A DNA stretch of 47,909 nt from CAYSAQ01 sp964429235 (GCA_964429235.1 CAYSAQ010000012.1:1-47909), one strand, 5' to 3'. Counted from the stretch's first letter, positions 7,765 through 18,398 are shown. Notes: generated from the sequence alone by a model not told the origin. Program-made: numbers and translations.

Positions 7765-7792
7765 ATCCCCCTCCTGTTGGAGGGGGATTTTT
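7765..7792 (+). terminator. Rho-independent terminator after the 306-aa protein gene
   Basis: ATCCCCCTCC-TGTT-GGAGGGGGAT forms a perfect 10-bp stem with a 4-nt loop, followed by a run of T (about 7788-7792). It separates the gene ending at 7725 from the giant gene at 7898, so the latter should have its own promoter. Confidence 0.88.
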
Positions 7793-7897
7793 GCGTTTAT
7801 TATTTCGGGAACTTTTCTCTAGATAGATTGTCTTAATGGTAGATGTTTAGTGTAATTGGATATAGGGAAAGAATAAAACAGTAAAGGGGGAGAATGC

Positions 7898-10800
7898 ATG
7901 ACGGATTATTATCCTGGTCTCAATGAACCAGTAAAACCACTAAAAATACCGATGACAGAACATCAGTATTATGATGAGCATGCGCCTGCCTTTAGACGTG
8001 ATGATCCTACTGAGGCTGGACAGCTTTGGCTGGATACTAAAATAAATTTTCTAAATGAAGTAATGAAGTTCTTACCTAGAGCAACTACAAATACATTAAT
8101 TCAACAAACATATGGTGAAAAGGGAATCGACAAACAATCAAACAGTAATGATATAGCAGAATCTGTATATAACAAGACAGTATTTGAAGATAAAGATATT
8201 GGTCTTTGGAAAGGTAATCAGTCCCAAATTATGGACCAATTGTTCACTGATACTAATAGTAAGATCCAAATGGGGGATAGTAGTACAATTATTGATATTT
8301 CTCGTTTTGCAGGTCTATTGGGTATCCCTTTTGATGGAGAGCTCTCTCTAGGTAAATATAATGTTATTGATGAAAAGGAAAATGTAAGAGAAGTAGTTTT
8401 TATGGAAGATGTAGATGAAGATGGTGAGAGACTTGGCACCTATTATATCGAATATGAAGATAGAAAAGGCGGCAAGAAAAAATTTGATATTACAGATAAA
8501 AATAACAATTATTTAGTTCCAATACTCAAGGATCTTAAGGGTGATGATTATGCTAAAAATTTCAGAGAAGGTGTGAATTTTCATGCAACTATAGTTGATA
8601 TGCAACATACTAACGCTTCTTATGATAATACTAGTAAGCAATTTACAGTAGATGCTAATGGTGATGGGATTGCAGATGGAGGGCAAGATACAGATAATGA
8701 TGGTGTTGCAGATACTGACCTTGATACTCTTTCAAATACTGCATTAGATACCAGTTTATATCAAAACGAGTATTTGCAGGAACTAGGTGTCTACAAACCA
8801 GTTCTTGATTATAGCGATGTTTTTTCGGATTTTATGTCTGGTGGTTTGTTCAAAAAAGATGCTATTGATGCCAAATATTACGATTTTAATAGAAAAACCT
8901 ATAATAGATTGCAGGACTCCATAGGTGATACAGCTGTTACTGCTGATTCAGATTTTAAATCTTATATAAATAAAATAAGTACTACTATTAATGGCCTTGC
9001 AGGTGATACTTCGGCTGAGTATATTCCAAATATTTATGAGCTAGCTAGAAAAGGTGTAGATTTTACCCAACCTGCAGCAGATGGCACTAATTGGTCTGAT
9101 TCTGATATTTTTAATACATCTATGTTGATGCTGGAATCTAGAAGACGTTATACATATGCAATGTCTTCTATTTTTGGTGTAAATAATGCTGAGCCAGATA
9201 TTAAAGATGTAGTGTCCAAATATTCAGACCCGGATATTTGGCAGTGTAGTGCAGATGAAGATTATTTGTATATGGATGTTAGTACTGGCAATGGTAGATA
9301 TGAGCGAATGTATAATTATTTTATCCCAATAGATGTCGGACAGAATCATAGTGATCCAGTAGATAAGAAAATAGAAAAACTAAACTGGTTAAACAAGCGA
9401 TCTTTGGAGTATGCAACAAACAAAGCTATGTTTGATTTATATCAAGGTAGTATTAATAGTGCAATTGTAGCTTGGAAAGATGAGTTAGTCGGGGTAGAAG
9501 GGGAAGAAGGACTAGTGATAGCTACTGATGATGATACTCCAGATAATATTATTGATTTTAATAATATGCTGACAAAAGTAAAAACAATTGCTGATGCTGA
9601 TGGGGTTCTTACTGAGACTCAGATTTCACAATTTTTATCATTGGCAAAAGAAGCTAAAGATTGGCTTGTTGAGTCTGTTCCTGATAGCGAGAAGACCGCC
9701 GTAATGACAGGTCAAGAACAGGATACAAACTATAATTACATTAATGGCAGCGAATATACAAAAAGTAATAATAAGAAAATTTATTATGTGAATGATGGAG
9801 CTACTTCAGCTGAGGGTCAAAAATGGATTCAGATTAATGAATTTGTTGCTAAACTAAACAAGACCGCTGGTTCTATGTTGGTAATTAAAGATGAGGCGTT
9901 AGAGGATAGAGGTTTTATTGCTAATTATTTGCAGAGCTGGAGTTCTGTTTCGGATATTTCTTTTTATAAAAAGAATAGTACTAGCTTACTTATGGAAAAA
10001 GATATTGATTCCGATTTAGACAGTATAAAAAACACTGTGATGAATAATTCTATAGAAACAATGCGTTCTTATTATGGGCTCTATGATTCAGTGGTTGATA
10101 ATAATGGATATGCAGCTGCAGTTGGAGAGATGGAGAAGGTTATTGATCAATCATTTGTTGTAGCGAATAACACCGGAGATGTCTTTTCTATACTAAGTGA
10201 TACTGTGAATAAACAAGCTAGAATGTTTAATGATATTAATATGATAGATAACTTTAACTATATCCAATATGGAGCAGTTCGTAATGTTTCTCTTGGAGAA
10301 GATGAAGCAGATCAGAGTCTTTATGCAAAAGGCATTATGGATTTTGGGTATTTCCCAGAAGAGATAGCAAAAACTACAGCCAATTCTCCTTATTTAAACG
10401 ATAAAGAGTTACCAGATGGGGAAGAATATTTGCAAGGTGCTGATGATGCTAGGTATGAAGTAAATATGGTAGATAAAATGTATTTTAGTATGATTGCAGA
10501 AATGCAGAAGATGAATAGCTTTTATATGATGATGATGTTTGCTTCTCCTAAGGAAGGAACAACCGATGAGTACAATTTTCTAGACCCATTAAAGGCATCT
10601 ATGGATACTTTAACTGAAGATAGAAAATCTTATGTGGACAGCGCAAGCCTCTTTAAAAAACCTTCAGTTGGAGATAATGTTAACAAGCTTATGCTTAAAG
10701 TAGGTCTTGTTAATGAAAATGCTTTAGTTTCAACAACTGATGTTTTAGCCGAAAATACTTATGAAGCCATTGCTGGTGAATTATTTACATCTGGACTGAT

Positions 10801-13800
10801 ATCTACAGGGGGCGAAGACGGTGAGCCTGGTTATAATCTTTTGGCAGTTCCTGCTATTCCAAGTGATTTAGGTTTATCGCCCGAATATAAGGTTTTACAA
10901 GACAAACTATTTGTTTATTTAAAAAGTAAGGAAGTTGATGATTTTTTTACTCAGGATGCACTGAAAGGCAAAATATCTACATATGCTGACCAAGTATTAG
11001 TGACAGAGTTAAAGGGTGGTGCCGCTATACCAGATAATGCTTTTGACGCGATTAGCGTAGAGACTAGCGCGGATTTAGTTACTAGTGGGGTTCTAGTGAA
11101 GAAAACAATTAGTACAACAAACATGCTGTATGAATTTAGAGTTGCTGATGAATATCGTGGACTGGATCAAGGTGATTGGGATGCTTTAGATTTAGGTTTG
11201 GCTGATACATACACTGTAGCTGACATTACATCGATTAAGAACATACTAGATTTTTCTATGTATCGTGGGGCAACAATTATTGACGAGAGTGGCAATATAA
11301 ACATTGCAGATATTTCAACATCTCCGATAACAGCTGCTGAATATGAAGCTCGTGGAGTTTCATCTCTATTTAGATCAGCTGCAGGGATAGAAGCTGGTGT
11401 ATTAAATGATTCATTAGTTGGTATCCTGAATGGTAGTGATTTTACATTTTCAAATATAGATGCAGAACAGACAATTGCTACCGCTAAAAGAAATTTTGCT
11501 AGTGAATTAATTGAAAAATCTGTAAATGAAGATTATTCTCATATTAAGACATTTGTAAGTACTTTATATGGCAGAATGAGTAGTATAGATTTTGCAGATA
11601 CTGCTAAGGTAGGTGATCCAGCAAATAATTCTACTGTTACAACTTCAGAGTTTGCTGCATTAGATTTTGTTCAAACTAAAGATATTCCTAAATGGATGGA
11701 AAATTTCGCACCGAATGTTTCAGATATTAATACTATAGTAGGAAACACTCCTGGCAAGAGTGATATTTATAAGACTATATTAATAAATGAGGGGATCATC
11801 GCAGAGACTGCCTCCGGTAGTGGCAACTATCAAATATTGCAAGGCATCGATCCTAATATAGGCTTAACGGCTTTTGATATTTTGATAAGAGAAGGATTTA
11901 CTGATGATTCTGCACAATATACATTTGCCAAAGATGATATTTATGGTGTCGATGGTGTTGCCACAAAATTAAATGAAGCATTGTTAGGTGATTCTGCCAA
12001 TACATTAGGTGATTGGGCTAAAAGTGTTAATAATATTGAATATACTGCTTTTACAGATAAGACATTAAAAGTTAATACTAAAGATACGTTACTTTCAATG
12101 TTTACCTCAAAAGAATTTGTGCAAACAGTTTGTGAGCTGGTGAAATACCAGGAAGCGTCCGGGTTTGGTTTAGTGAATGCTGAAGAGGCTTTGACGATTT
12201 CAGAATTAAACGGTATTTGGGCAAGAGTAAATGAGAATCTTTCATCGAAGCTAGTTTCTACAAATTTTGATAGAGTGTCTTCATCTTCAGATTTAAATGA
12301 CTTATGGACAGCATTAACAACCTCTGGGTATGTTATAGCTAGCACGAGAACAGTTGTTGACGATGATGTTAAGCCTCCAACATCTAGTGAAGTTTCTTGT
12401 ACAAGATTTAATGGAGATGCTTTACCGGCTAGTAGTCTAGGTGATCTTAGCTTTTATGCTTCAACAGTGAAAGCTCTTTTTGCAAATAATGCCATTGTTA
12501 CTAAAGATTCTTTTAATCATAATAGTATCCAACAAGCTCTTGCTGTGAATATGGGTGATGAATTATATGTTGCAAATACAGATTTAAGCGAAGCAACAGG
12601 GGTGCTTGCAGGGAGAGGCATAGATCTTTCAAACTATACTACCTATGACATGATAAGTACGGGTGAAGATATTATAGCTTATGAAGATTTTGATACAGAT
12701 TTTATTGGTGTTCTGGATAAGAAATGGGGAACAGATGATCTATTAGTAAATGATATGGAGAAAACAAAATCTAATTTAATAAACGCAGTTGAGAATTCTA
12801 CTGGTGAATTTAAAAGAGCAGCTACAGCAGATTTCAATTCTTTTTCTGATACTATGACAGGTAAGTTATCATCTACAGAAAGTTTCAACTATGGAAATGC
12901 TTCCTTTGATCCGTTAATGACAGGTGCATTTTTAAACCAATTTCAATCAACGTATACCACCAATTATCAATATTGGACAAAAGGTGATGAATCAACAACT
13001 ACAAATCCGAATGATGAGGATTGGACACTTCATTCTGGTTCAGAATCTGTAACGCTTGGTCTAGATGCGGCTTGTTCGAGATCTGGGACTATTGTATCAA
13101 TGGAGGATCATTATCCTACACCTTATGGAGCAACAACAACGAGTTTACAAGTTTCGGGCACTCCACCATTGAATGATAATTTTATCCCAGTATGGATTGG
13201 ATTTGATGGTACAAACAATATTGCTCAATCAACAATAGCAAGTGGTGATTTAGCAGGTGAATTTTCTTTCCTTTCAGGGAAAACTATTGCAGAAGAATTT
13301 GATAGAGACTTTATTACTCTTGCAACAGATTATGCTGGAGTTACTGATTTTGATGGTGATGGTATTTTAGATGAATCACAGAATTTTCTAGAAGCTATGA
13401 GGTCGCTACATGCAAGGCTAAAAGCAGATCAACAGTATATTAATATTCAAACTGATAGATTTAATAATTATGCTACGCAGGTAAAGGAAATGCTTCTTAT
13501 TGGTTCTGATAATACTACGAATTCACTAGAAGAATTGTTTAGAGATGAGTTTTATATGCGAGATGATTTTGATCCTCTTATAATGGGTGCAGAATTTCAA
13601 TCTAGGTATGTAGAAGGTGCTCTTATTTCTTCTGATGGAGATATTGCATCTGAGGCAGATGTTTTATCGATGACTGATAATGTGGGTTGGTATGAGACAG
13701 CAGGAAGAGTGGTGAAGAATTCTACTGATACTGTCATTGATAACAGGATGAACTTTTCCGAATTTGACTATGCTATGGATACAGATGTAAATGTGCAATA

Positions 13801-14584
13801 TGAAACTGTTAAAGCAAAAATGAAAAATATGAAATATTCTGGCTCACAAGGTAAAGATAATATTCGGTCAACAATGGAAAGGGCAGTAAGGGATGATTTT
13901 CAGAGAACATTAGTTTTAGGAGATTTAGTTTTGAACACTTCTGCAAATAATACTAAAACATTTTCTGGTACAACGAATAACAATATAGAAGCGACTGCAT
14001 ATTCAGCTGATGGTGAGGGCGTAAAGCTTTTTAATTCTGCACTTATGTTTCTAACAGTAGCGAAGGTTGATGGAGAATCATTGGTTTCATTTGCAACGGG
14101 AGATGTAGTAGTTAAAGATAATCCATTTTTTGTAAATGCATCAGCAATGGCTAGTCTTACATATGAAGAGTTTAAGAATCTTCCATATGGTGAAGATTCA
14201 GATGGGAAGATACTTGGAGACATATTGCAAGAAGGATTCACCCCTTCAGAAAGCACACCTGGCATGAATATCCCTCCTTTGAGTGAACTAGAAACTAAAC
14301 AATTGTATGATTTTTTACATAATATAGGTTGGAATAATACAGCAGTAGGTTCTACTAATTCTGCAGCCCATTCACTTATAGAGCTGAATAGTATTTATAT
14401 GGAAGTTGTATTAGCCAGAATTATGATCTCTATGGCAAACGAAGATTTTGATAATGACTTTAATCGTAGGAAAGAATATTATGATGAAGAAGTCCAGAAA
14501 CGCAAAGAGAGTGAAATATCTCAACAAATGGCTCAAGCGAAGAGAAGTCAGTGGAAGGCATATGTTAAATCCTTGGGTAGGTAA
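7898..14584 (+). CDS. Giant acidic protein with calcium-loop-like motifs (2228 aa)
   Basis: ATG 7898 follows AAAGGGGG. The protein is rich in Asp, Asn, Ser and Thr, with no signal peptide or membrane segment and only a handful of Cys. Around residues 251-280 there is a thrombospondin-type-3/EF-hand-like stretch (DANGDGIADGG, then DTDNDGVADTD), and a second at about 1817 (DFDGDGILDE), both typical calcium-binding loops. Much of the rest alternates helical stretches with NT-rich linkers. The last 50 residues (NRRKEYYDEEVQKRKE, then MAQAKRSQWKAYVKSLGR) form a basic coiled-coil-like tail that contrasts with the acidic body. I recognise no enzyme domain. The gene stands directly before the radical SAM fusion (77 nt gap). 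It could be a surface or exported structural protein. Confidence 0.7.
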   Translation: MTDYYPGLNEPVKPLKIPMTEHQYYDEHAPAFRRDDPTEAGQLWLDTKINFLNEVMKFLPRATTNTLIQQTYGEKGIDKQSNSNDIAESVYNKTVFEDKDIGLWKGNQSQIMDQLFTDTNSKIQMGDSSTIIDISRFAGLLGIPFDGELSLGKYNVIDEKENVREVVFMEDVDEDGERLGTYYIEYEDRKGGKKKFDITDKNNNYLVPILKDLKGDDYAKNFREGVNFHATIVDMQHTNASYDNTSKQFTVDANGDGIADGGQDTDNDGVADTDLDTLSNTALDTSLYQNEYLQELGVYKPVLDYSDVFSDFMSGGLFKKDAIDAKYYDFNRKTYNRLQDSIGDTAVTADSDFKSYINKISTTINGLAGDTSAEYIPNIYELARKGVDFTQPAADGTNWSDSDIFNTSMLMLESRRRYTYAMSSIFGVNNAEPDIKDVVSKYSDPDIWQCSADEDYLYMDVSTGNGRYERMYNYFIPIDVGQNHSDPVDKKIEKLNWLNKRSLEYATNKAMFDLYQGSINSAIVAWKDELVGVEGEEGLVIATDDDTPDNIIDFNNMLTKVKTIADADGVLTETQISQFLSLAKEAKDWLVESVPDSEKTAVMTGQEQDTNYNYINGSEYTKSNNKKIYYVNDGATSAEGQKWIQINEFVAKLNKTAGSMLVIKDEALEDRGFIANYLQSWSSVSDISFYKKNSTSLLMEKDIDSDLDSIKNTVMNNSIETMRSYYGLYDSVVDNNGYAAAVGEMEKVIDQSFVVANNTGDVFSILSDTVNKQARMFNDINMIDNFNYIQYGAVRNVSLGEDEADQSLYAKGIMDFGYFPEEIAKTTANSPYLNDKELPDGEEYLQGADDARYEVNMVDKMYFSMIAEMQKMNSFYMMMMFASPKEGTTDEYNFLDPLKASMDTLTEDRKSYVDSASLFKKPSVGDNVNKLMLKVGLVNENALVSTTDVLAENTYEAIAGELFTSGLISTGGEDGEPGYNLLAVPAIPSDLGLSPEYKVLQDKLFVYLKSKEVDDFFTQDALKGKISTYADQVLVTELKGGAAIPDNAFDAISVETSADLVTSGVLVKKTISTTNMLYEFRVADEYRGLDQGDWDALDLGLADTYTVADITSIKNILDFSMYRGATIIDESGNINIADISTSPITAAEYEARGVSSLFRSAAGIEAGVLNDSLVGILNGSDFTFSNIDAEQTIATAKRNFASELIEKSVNEDYSHIKTFVSTLYGRMSSIDFADTAKVGDPANNSTVTTSEFAALDFVQTKDIPKWMENFAPNVSDINTIVGNTPGKSDIYKTILINEGIIAETASGSGNYQILQGIDPNIGLTAFDILIREGFTDDSAQYTFAKDDIYGVDGVATKLNEALLGDSANTLGDWAKSVNNIEYTAFTDKTLKVNTKDTLLSMFTSKEFVQTVCELVKYQEASGFGLVNAEEALTISELNGIWARVNENLSSKLVSTNFDRVSSSSDLNDLWTALTTSGYVIASTRTVVDDDVKPPTSSEVSCTRFNGDALPASSLGDLSFYASTVKALFANNAIVTKDSFNHNSIQQALAVNMGDELYVANTDLSEATGVLAGRGIDLSNYTTYDMISTGEDIIAYEDFDTDFIGVLDKKWGTDDLLVNDMEKTKSNLINAVENSTGEFKRAATADFNSFSDTMTGKLSSTESFNYGNASFDPLMTGAFLNQFQSTYTTNYQYWTKGDESTTTNPNDEDWTLHSGSESVTLGLDAACSRSGTIVSMEDHYPTPYGATTTSLQVSGTPPLNDNFIPVWIGFDGTNNIAQSTIASGDLAGEFSFLSGKTIAEEFDRDFITLATDYAGVTDFDGDGILDESQNFLEAMRSLHARLKADQQYINIQTDRFNNYATQVKEMLLIGSDNTTNSLEELFRDEFYMRDDFDPLIMGAEFQSRYVEGALISSDGDIASEADVLSMTDNVGWYETAGRVVKNSTDTVIDNRMNFSEFDYAMDTDVNVQYETVKAKMKNMKYSGSQGKDNIRSTMERAVRDDFQRTLVLGDLVLNTSANNTKTFSGTTNNNIEATAYSADGEGVKLFNSALMFLTVAKVDGESLVSFATGDVVVKDNPFFVNASAMASLTYEEFKNLPYGEDSDGKILGDILQEGFTPSESTPGMNIPPLSELETKQLYDFLHNIGWNNTAVGSTNSAAHSLIELNSIYMEVVLARIMISMANEDFDNDFNRRKEYYDEEVQKRKESEISQQMAQAKRSQWKAYVKSLGR

Positions 14585-14661
14585 TGGTTGTTTATAAATA
14601 GTCATTAAAATAAATTCTAGAACAATTAAATATTATGAGTGACGATGTTAGAATGTAGAAC

Positions 14662-17600
14662 ATGATAGAACTACATTATGATCTTTTCCCTAATTTCCTT
14701 TATCATGTTTTTGCGCATGTAGATGTTGCTGAGCCTGCATCAGTTTATAATTCTGAATATGTTAAAAATAATGAACTAAATATCCCACCTAATATTTTAC
14801 TCTTTTTTAAAAAATATTTAGCGATACTTTCTCATTTCCCATTTTATCAAAAAATAAATGATATTAAAGCTGTTTTAGATTTGCTGGATAAATATCTGTT
14901 AAATTTCCCTAATGAACAGTCGTTAATAAGTGATTATGAGTTGGTTAAGGAAGAATTGGGTTTGTTTGTTTCAACAGAGTATCAGAAATATAAGGATAAT
15001 TGGAATTCTGAACAGATATTTTCTGAGTTAAAGGCCTTTAAGGAAAAACATCTAGATAAGTTTGTTCATGCCACAAAGTTCTTTAATGTTGTAACGGGTA
15101 TAAAGTTTGAAAGTGATTTGGATATATGGCTGCTTAAGGCTATGCCAGAGAACAGAGGCAAATGTGTTATGTTCCCGAATGTAAAAGGTATGGCAATTGC
15201 TGTTCCCGGTATTAATAATATGTCAGATGAAGTGTATTTTAGTGGTGTGCATGAGTTGGCTCATCATTTTACGGATAAATTGCTGTTGCAATATGGGCAC
15301 AAGCTTTCTACTGATAAAGGCAGTAATGACTATATTCGCAGAGAATCGTTAGCAGATTTAGTTGCGGATATGTATTTTAAGGATATTAGTAAGACAGTTA
15401 AATTGAAATGGGAAATCCAATATATTCCTGAAGATATAAAAGAACAATTATCTAGTAATTATGCCAAGTTAGAGTCGGGCATAGATTTATATCATTTTGG
15501 TAATTATAGTAAGTCTTTTGTGGGTAATAAGTCAGCTGATTTAGCTGTGGCAAAAGATATATTTTTCGTTGAGAAAAAGAATAATAGGGTTTATTTCTTT
15601 TTGCCATTGATTGGAAGAATGGTAGGGGTGCCAATCAGATATTTTAAGAGTTTATCTCCTGTTAAGTTTGATGGAGTATATCGTGATCATTTTATTGATG
15701 CAGGCCTATTAGTGGCTAGTAACCATAAATATTCGTGGCAGACAGTGAAAGGGATAGACAAGGTAAATGGCATGGTCAAGAAGATACGCTTTCATATGAC
15801 TGATAGATGTAATCTTCGATGTGAATATTGCTATCTTAGCTCAGGAGAGGCTAAAGATGTTTCAGTTGAGGTAAATGCTGACAAAGCTATAGAGTATTTA
15901 AACAAGATATATGGAGATAATCTCAATGGAATAGAGATTGAGTTTCATGGCGGCGGCGAGCCAACTTTAATGATTGAAGAAATAAAAAAGATTGCAGCTT
16001 ATGTTGATGAGAGAGTAAAAAAGAGAACTTTTAGGTTGCAGACAAATGGTCTGTTTTCTAAAGATATTATAGATTGGATTGTCGATAATGATATTACTGT
16101 AAGCGTCTCTCTTGATGGTGATAAAGAAATAAATGATACCCAAAGAACCAAAGGGACAGGTTCTTTTGAGAAAATAATAGAGAATGTAAGGGAGCTGGTT
16201 TCACGAGGTGTTAAGGTTTCTACTGTATCGGTAATAACAGAATATTCACAAGATAAAGTTAATAGAATCTATGAGTTTATTAAATCATTGGGCATAAGAG
16301 CTATGATGATGAATCCTGTTCATTCATTTTTAGGTAGATCTGCCGAGCATGATATCGCTGCAAAAAGAGATGTCGATTTAATGTATTTTGTAGATGAGTT
16401 TCTAAAGATAAAACAAAAATCTGAAAAAGATAATATTTTTCTTGTTTCAGATTTCTTGCCAGATTTTTATCAGTACATACCGCGTAATTATCAATGTGAC
16501 GCTTGTAAGCCAGGTCTAGGTGTTTATGGTAATGGAGATGTGTGTTCTTGTACTAGAGCATATGATTTAGGAAGTGGTTTTGAAAACCCTTTTGTTTGGG
16601 CAAAAGTTGATGATGGTGTAGAGATAAATGAAAAGAATAACAATGCACTCCTTGAACGAGTGACAGAGAATATGACAGATTGCCGCCATTGCCTTCTTAA
16701 ATGGAATTGTGCAGGAGATTGCCTCCTGCAGTGTCATGAACTTCATGAGGATATGTACAAGGTGCATGCTGGAAGATGTGATGCGAAGGTGTATTATATT
16801 GTAGAGTATCTGAAGAGTCTTATTAAACCTTCTCCTTTAGGAGAAGGTGCCGAGTTGAAAGATGAGGTTAAGGTCGCATTAATTCATCTTCCTGCTGTTA
16901 CCCCTATGTTGCCACCTCCAGGAGTTAATGTGCTTGCTAATTATTTGTTAGAGAAAGACATTAGCTGTGAAGTATTAGATCTAAATAAAGATTTATATAA
17001 TCAACATAAAGACAACTGGAGCAAGACATTCTTGTTTGATCGTAATTATCAAAATGACGAAAGTTTCCGAGTTTTTATAAATAAATACTTATCACAGTTA
17101 ATTCTATTATTAAAACAAAATAAATATAATTATATTGGTTTGTCTTGTTATGAAAATACTTTTACCTTTATGCGTGTGTTCTTAGGCCAGTTAAAAGCTT
17201 CTCAATTGCCAGTAAAAATATTTTTAGGTGGTCCAGATGTTTTTATGGAGCTAGATAAATATAAAGAATTTATTAAAGACGATGTCGTAGATGTTCTTAT
17301 CTTAAAAGAGGGTGAGCAGAAAGTATTAGCATATATAAAAGAAGGTAAAGTTATAGAAGGTGTTATTACAAAGGATAATGTGGAGAATGATTTCAAATTC
17401 TTTAAAGATAAAGAGGTTATTGATATTAATGATAGTTATTTATACGAAAAGTATTTGAGTGGTGTTAATAATGGTAAGTTTACTCATCAAGTGATGCCTA
17501 TTGCTGCATCAAGAGGCTGTAGTTCTAACTGTTCCTTTTGTTCTCATAAGTTGTTATGGGATGGTTATAGGTTAAGGACTGCCACTGAAGTTGTAAGCGA

Positions 17601-18372
17601 GATGCAGTTGTATAGAGAAAAATATAATTGTAATCTTTTTTATTTCACAGATATGTTGCTTAATGGAAGTCATAATTGGTTGAAAGAATTTGTAAATAAT
17701 CTGAATGTTATAGATGAAAAGATGTATTGGAGTGCCTATATGCGTATTCATCCATCTTTGGATGAAGCGTTTTGTGCAAAGTTATCTGCAGCAGGTGCTG
17801 TTTATCTTTCATTTGGAATAGAGAGTAATTCTCAACATGTATTAGATACTGTTAATAAAGGTACAAAAGTTGAGGATAATGAAAATGTTATTCCAAATGT
17901 AGCAAAAGCTGGGATATTTATACATGCTTCCTTTATTATTGGTTTACCAGAAGAGCAGATTGATGACTTAGTTATGACATTAGATTATGTAAAACGTAAT
18001 ATTTGGGATATAGATCATGTTGAGATATTCTTTTTTGAGAATCTTCCACAAGCATCAGGCTACGAGTTTAGTAAAGATTATCTGGAGAATAGGGCTAAGA
18101 ATGATAAGTATTCTTTAAAGAAAACTTTATACGATGAACTTATCGTTAAGTTTAATAAAGTTGGTTCTGGATTTTTGTCTTCTAGACAATTATATAGTGA
18201 AGATGCTGCAATATTTAAAAAAGCATTAAATGAGTTCTATCGAAGGAAGTATACTGGTGATACTCAATCAGGAGATGAGGAATTCCTGGTCATTGCTGAA
18301 AAAATGCATAAATTTAAGATGCAGCAAATAGATTTATTAAATGAGTTTATAGAAAGAATTACAGGAGAATAA
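14662..18372 (+). CDS. Fusion: zinc-peptidase-like domain + SPASM radical SAM + B12-binding-type radical SAM
   Basis: Residues about 1-280 hold HELAHH (near 197), a HExxH zinc-protease motif, with ESLADLVADMY as a possible third-ligand helix. Residues about 280-370 (DIFFVEKKNNRVYFFLPLIG) resemble the N-terminal module of the other SPASM protein at 24304. A radical SAM core starts at about 383 (CNLRCEYC), and a SPASM domain at 611-715 shows CDAC, CSC and CRHCLLKWNCAGDC. A repeat-derived linker (PSPLGEGAE, 723-731) leads to a Rossmann-like domain of the B12-binding type (735-910; no clear DxHxxG) and a second radical SAM core (CSSNCSFC at about 952). SPASM enzymes typically modify peptides or proteins; B12 radical SAM enzymes often methylate. 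The start lacks a Shine-Dalgarno. Likely substrates are the neighbouring large proteins, by inference only. Confidence 0.85.
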   Translation: MIELHYDLFPNFLYHVFAHVDVAEPASVYNSEYVKNNELNIPPNILLFFKKYLAILSHFPFYQKINDIKAVLDLLDKYLLNFPNEQSLISDYELVKEELGLFVSTEYQKYKDNWNSEQIFSELKAFKEKHLDKFVHATKFFNVVTGIKFESDLDIWLLKAMPENRGKCVMFPNVKGMAIAVPGINNMSDEVYFSGVHELAHHFTDKLLLQYGHKLSTDKGSNDYIRRESLADLVADMYFKDISKTVKLKWEIQYIPEDIKEQLSSNYAKLESGIDLYHFGNYSKSFVGNKSADLAVAKDIFFVEKKNNRVYFFLPLIGRMVGVPIRYFKSLSPVKFDGVYRDHFIDAGLLVASNHKYSWQTVKGIDKVNGMVKKIRFHMTDRCNLRCEYCYLSSGEAKDVSVEVNADKAIEYLNKIYGDNLNGIEIEFHGGGEPTLMIEEIKKIAAYVDERVKKRTFRLQTNGLFSKDIIDWIVDNDITVSVSLDGDKEINDTQRTKGTGSFEKIIENVRELVSRGVKVSTVSVITEYSQDKVNRIYEFIKSLGIRAMMMNPVHSFLGRSAEHDIAAKRDVDLMYFVDEFLKIKQKSEKDNIFLVSDFLPDFYQYIPRNYQCDACKPGLGVYGNGDVCSCTRAYDLGSGFENPFVWAKVDDGVEINEKNNNALLERVTENMTDCRHCLLKWNCAGDCLLQCHELHEDMYKVHAGRCDAKVYYIVEYLKSLIKPSPLGEGAELKDEVKVALIHLPAVTPMLPPPGVNVLANYLLEKDISCEVLDLNKDLYNQHKDNWSKTFLFDRNYQNDESFRVFINKYLSQLILLLKQNKYNYIGLSCYENTFTFMRVFLGQLKASQLPVKIFLGGPDVFMELDKYKEFIKDDVVDVLILKEGEQKVLAYIKEGKVIEGVITKDNVENDFKFFKDKEVIDINDSYLYEKYLSGVNNGKFTHQVMPIAASRGCSSNCSFCSHKLLWDGYRLRTATEVVSEMQLYREKYNCNLFYFTDMLLNGSHNWLKEFVNNLNVIDEKMYWSAYMRIHPSLDEAFCAKLSAAGAVYLSFGIESNSQHVLDTVNKGTKVEDNENVIPNVAKAGIFIHASFIIGLPEEQIDDLVMTLDYVKRNIWDIDHVEIFFFENLPQASGYEFSKDYLENRAKNDKYSLKKTLYDELIVKFNKVGSGFLSSRQLYSEDAAIFKKALNEFYRRKYTGDTQSGDEEFLVIAEKMHKFKMQQIDLLNEFIERITGE
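16826..16868 (+). repeat. Palindromic repeat embedded in the coding sequence of the fusion protein
   Basis: CCTTCTCC-TTTA-GGAGAAGG (16828-16847) is a perfect hairpin followed by TGCCGAGTTGAAAGATGAGG. It is translated as PSPLGEGAELKDEV exactly between the SPASM domain and the B12-type domain. The same peptide style is known from small palindromic repeats that insert in frame in other bacteria, and the element resembles the intergenic repeat at 4050-4141. Confidence 0.6.
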
Positions 18373-18398
18373 TCCCCTGACAGTCTTAGGGCGGAGGT

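Noticed and set aside
14585..14661. Short precursor peptide for the radical SAM enzymes in the gaps around them
   Set aside because: Gaps at 14585-14661, 18373-18398, 24244-24303 and 25675-25724 contain no ORF with a start, ribosome-binding site and plausible peptide.
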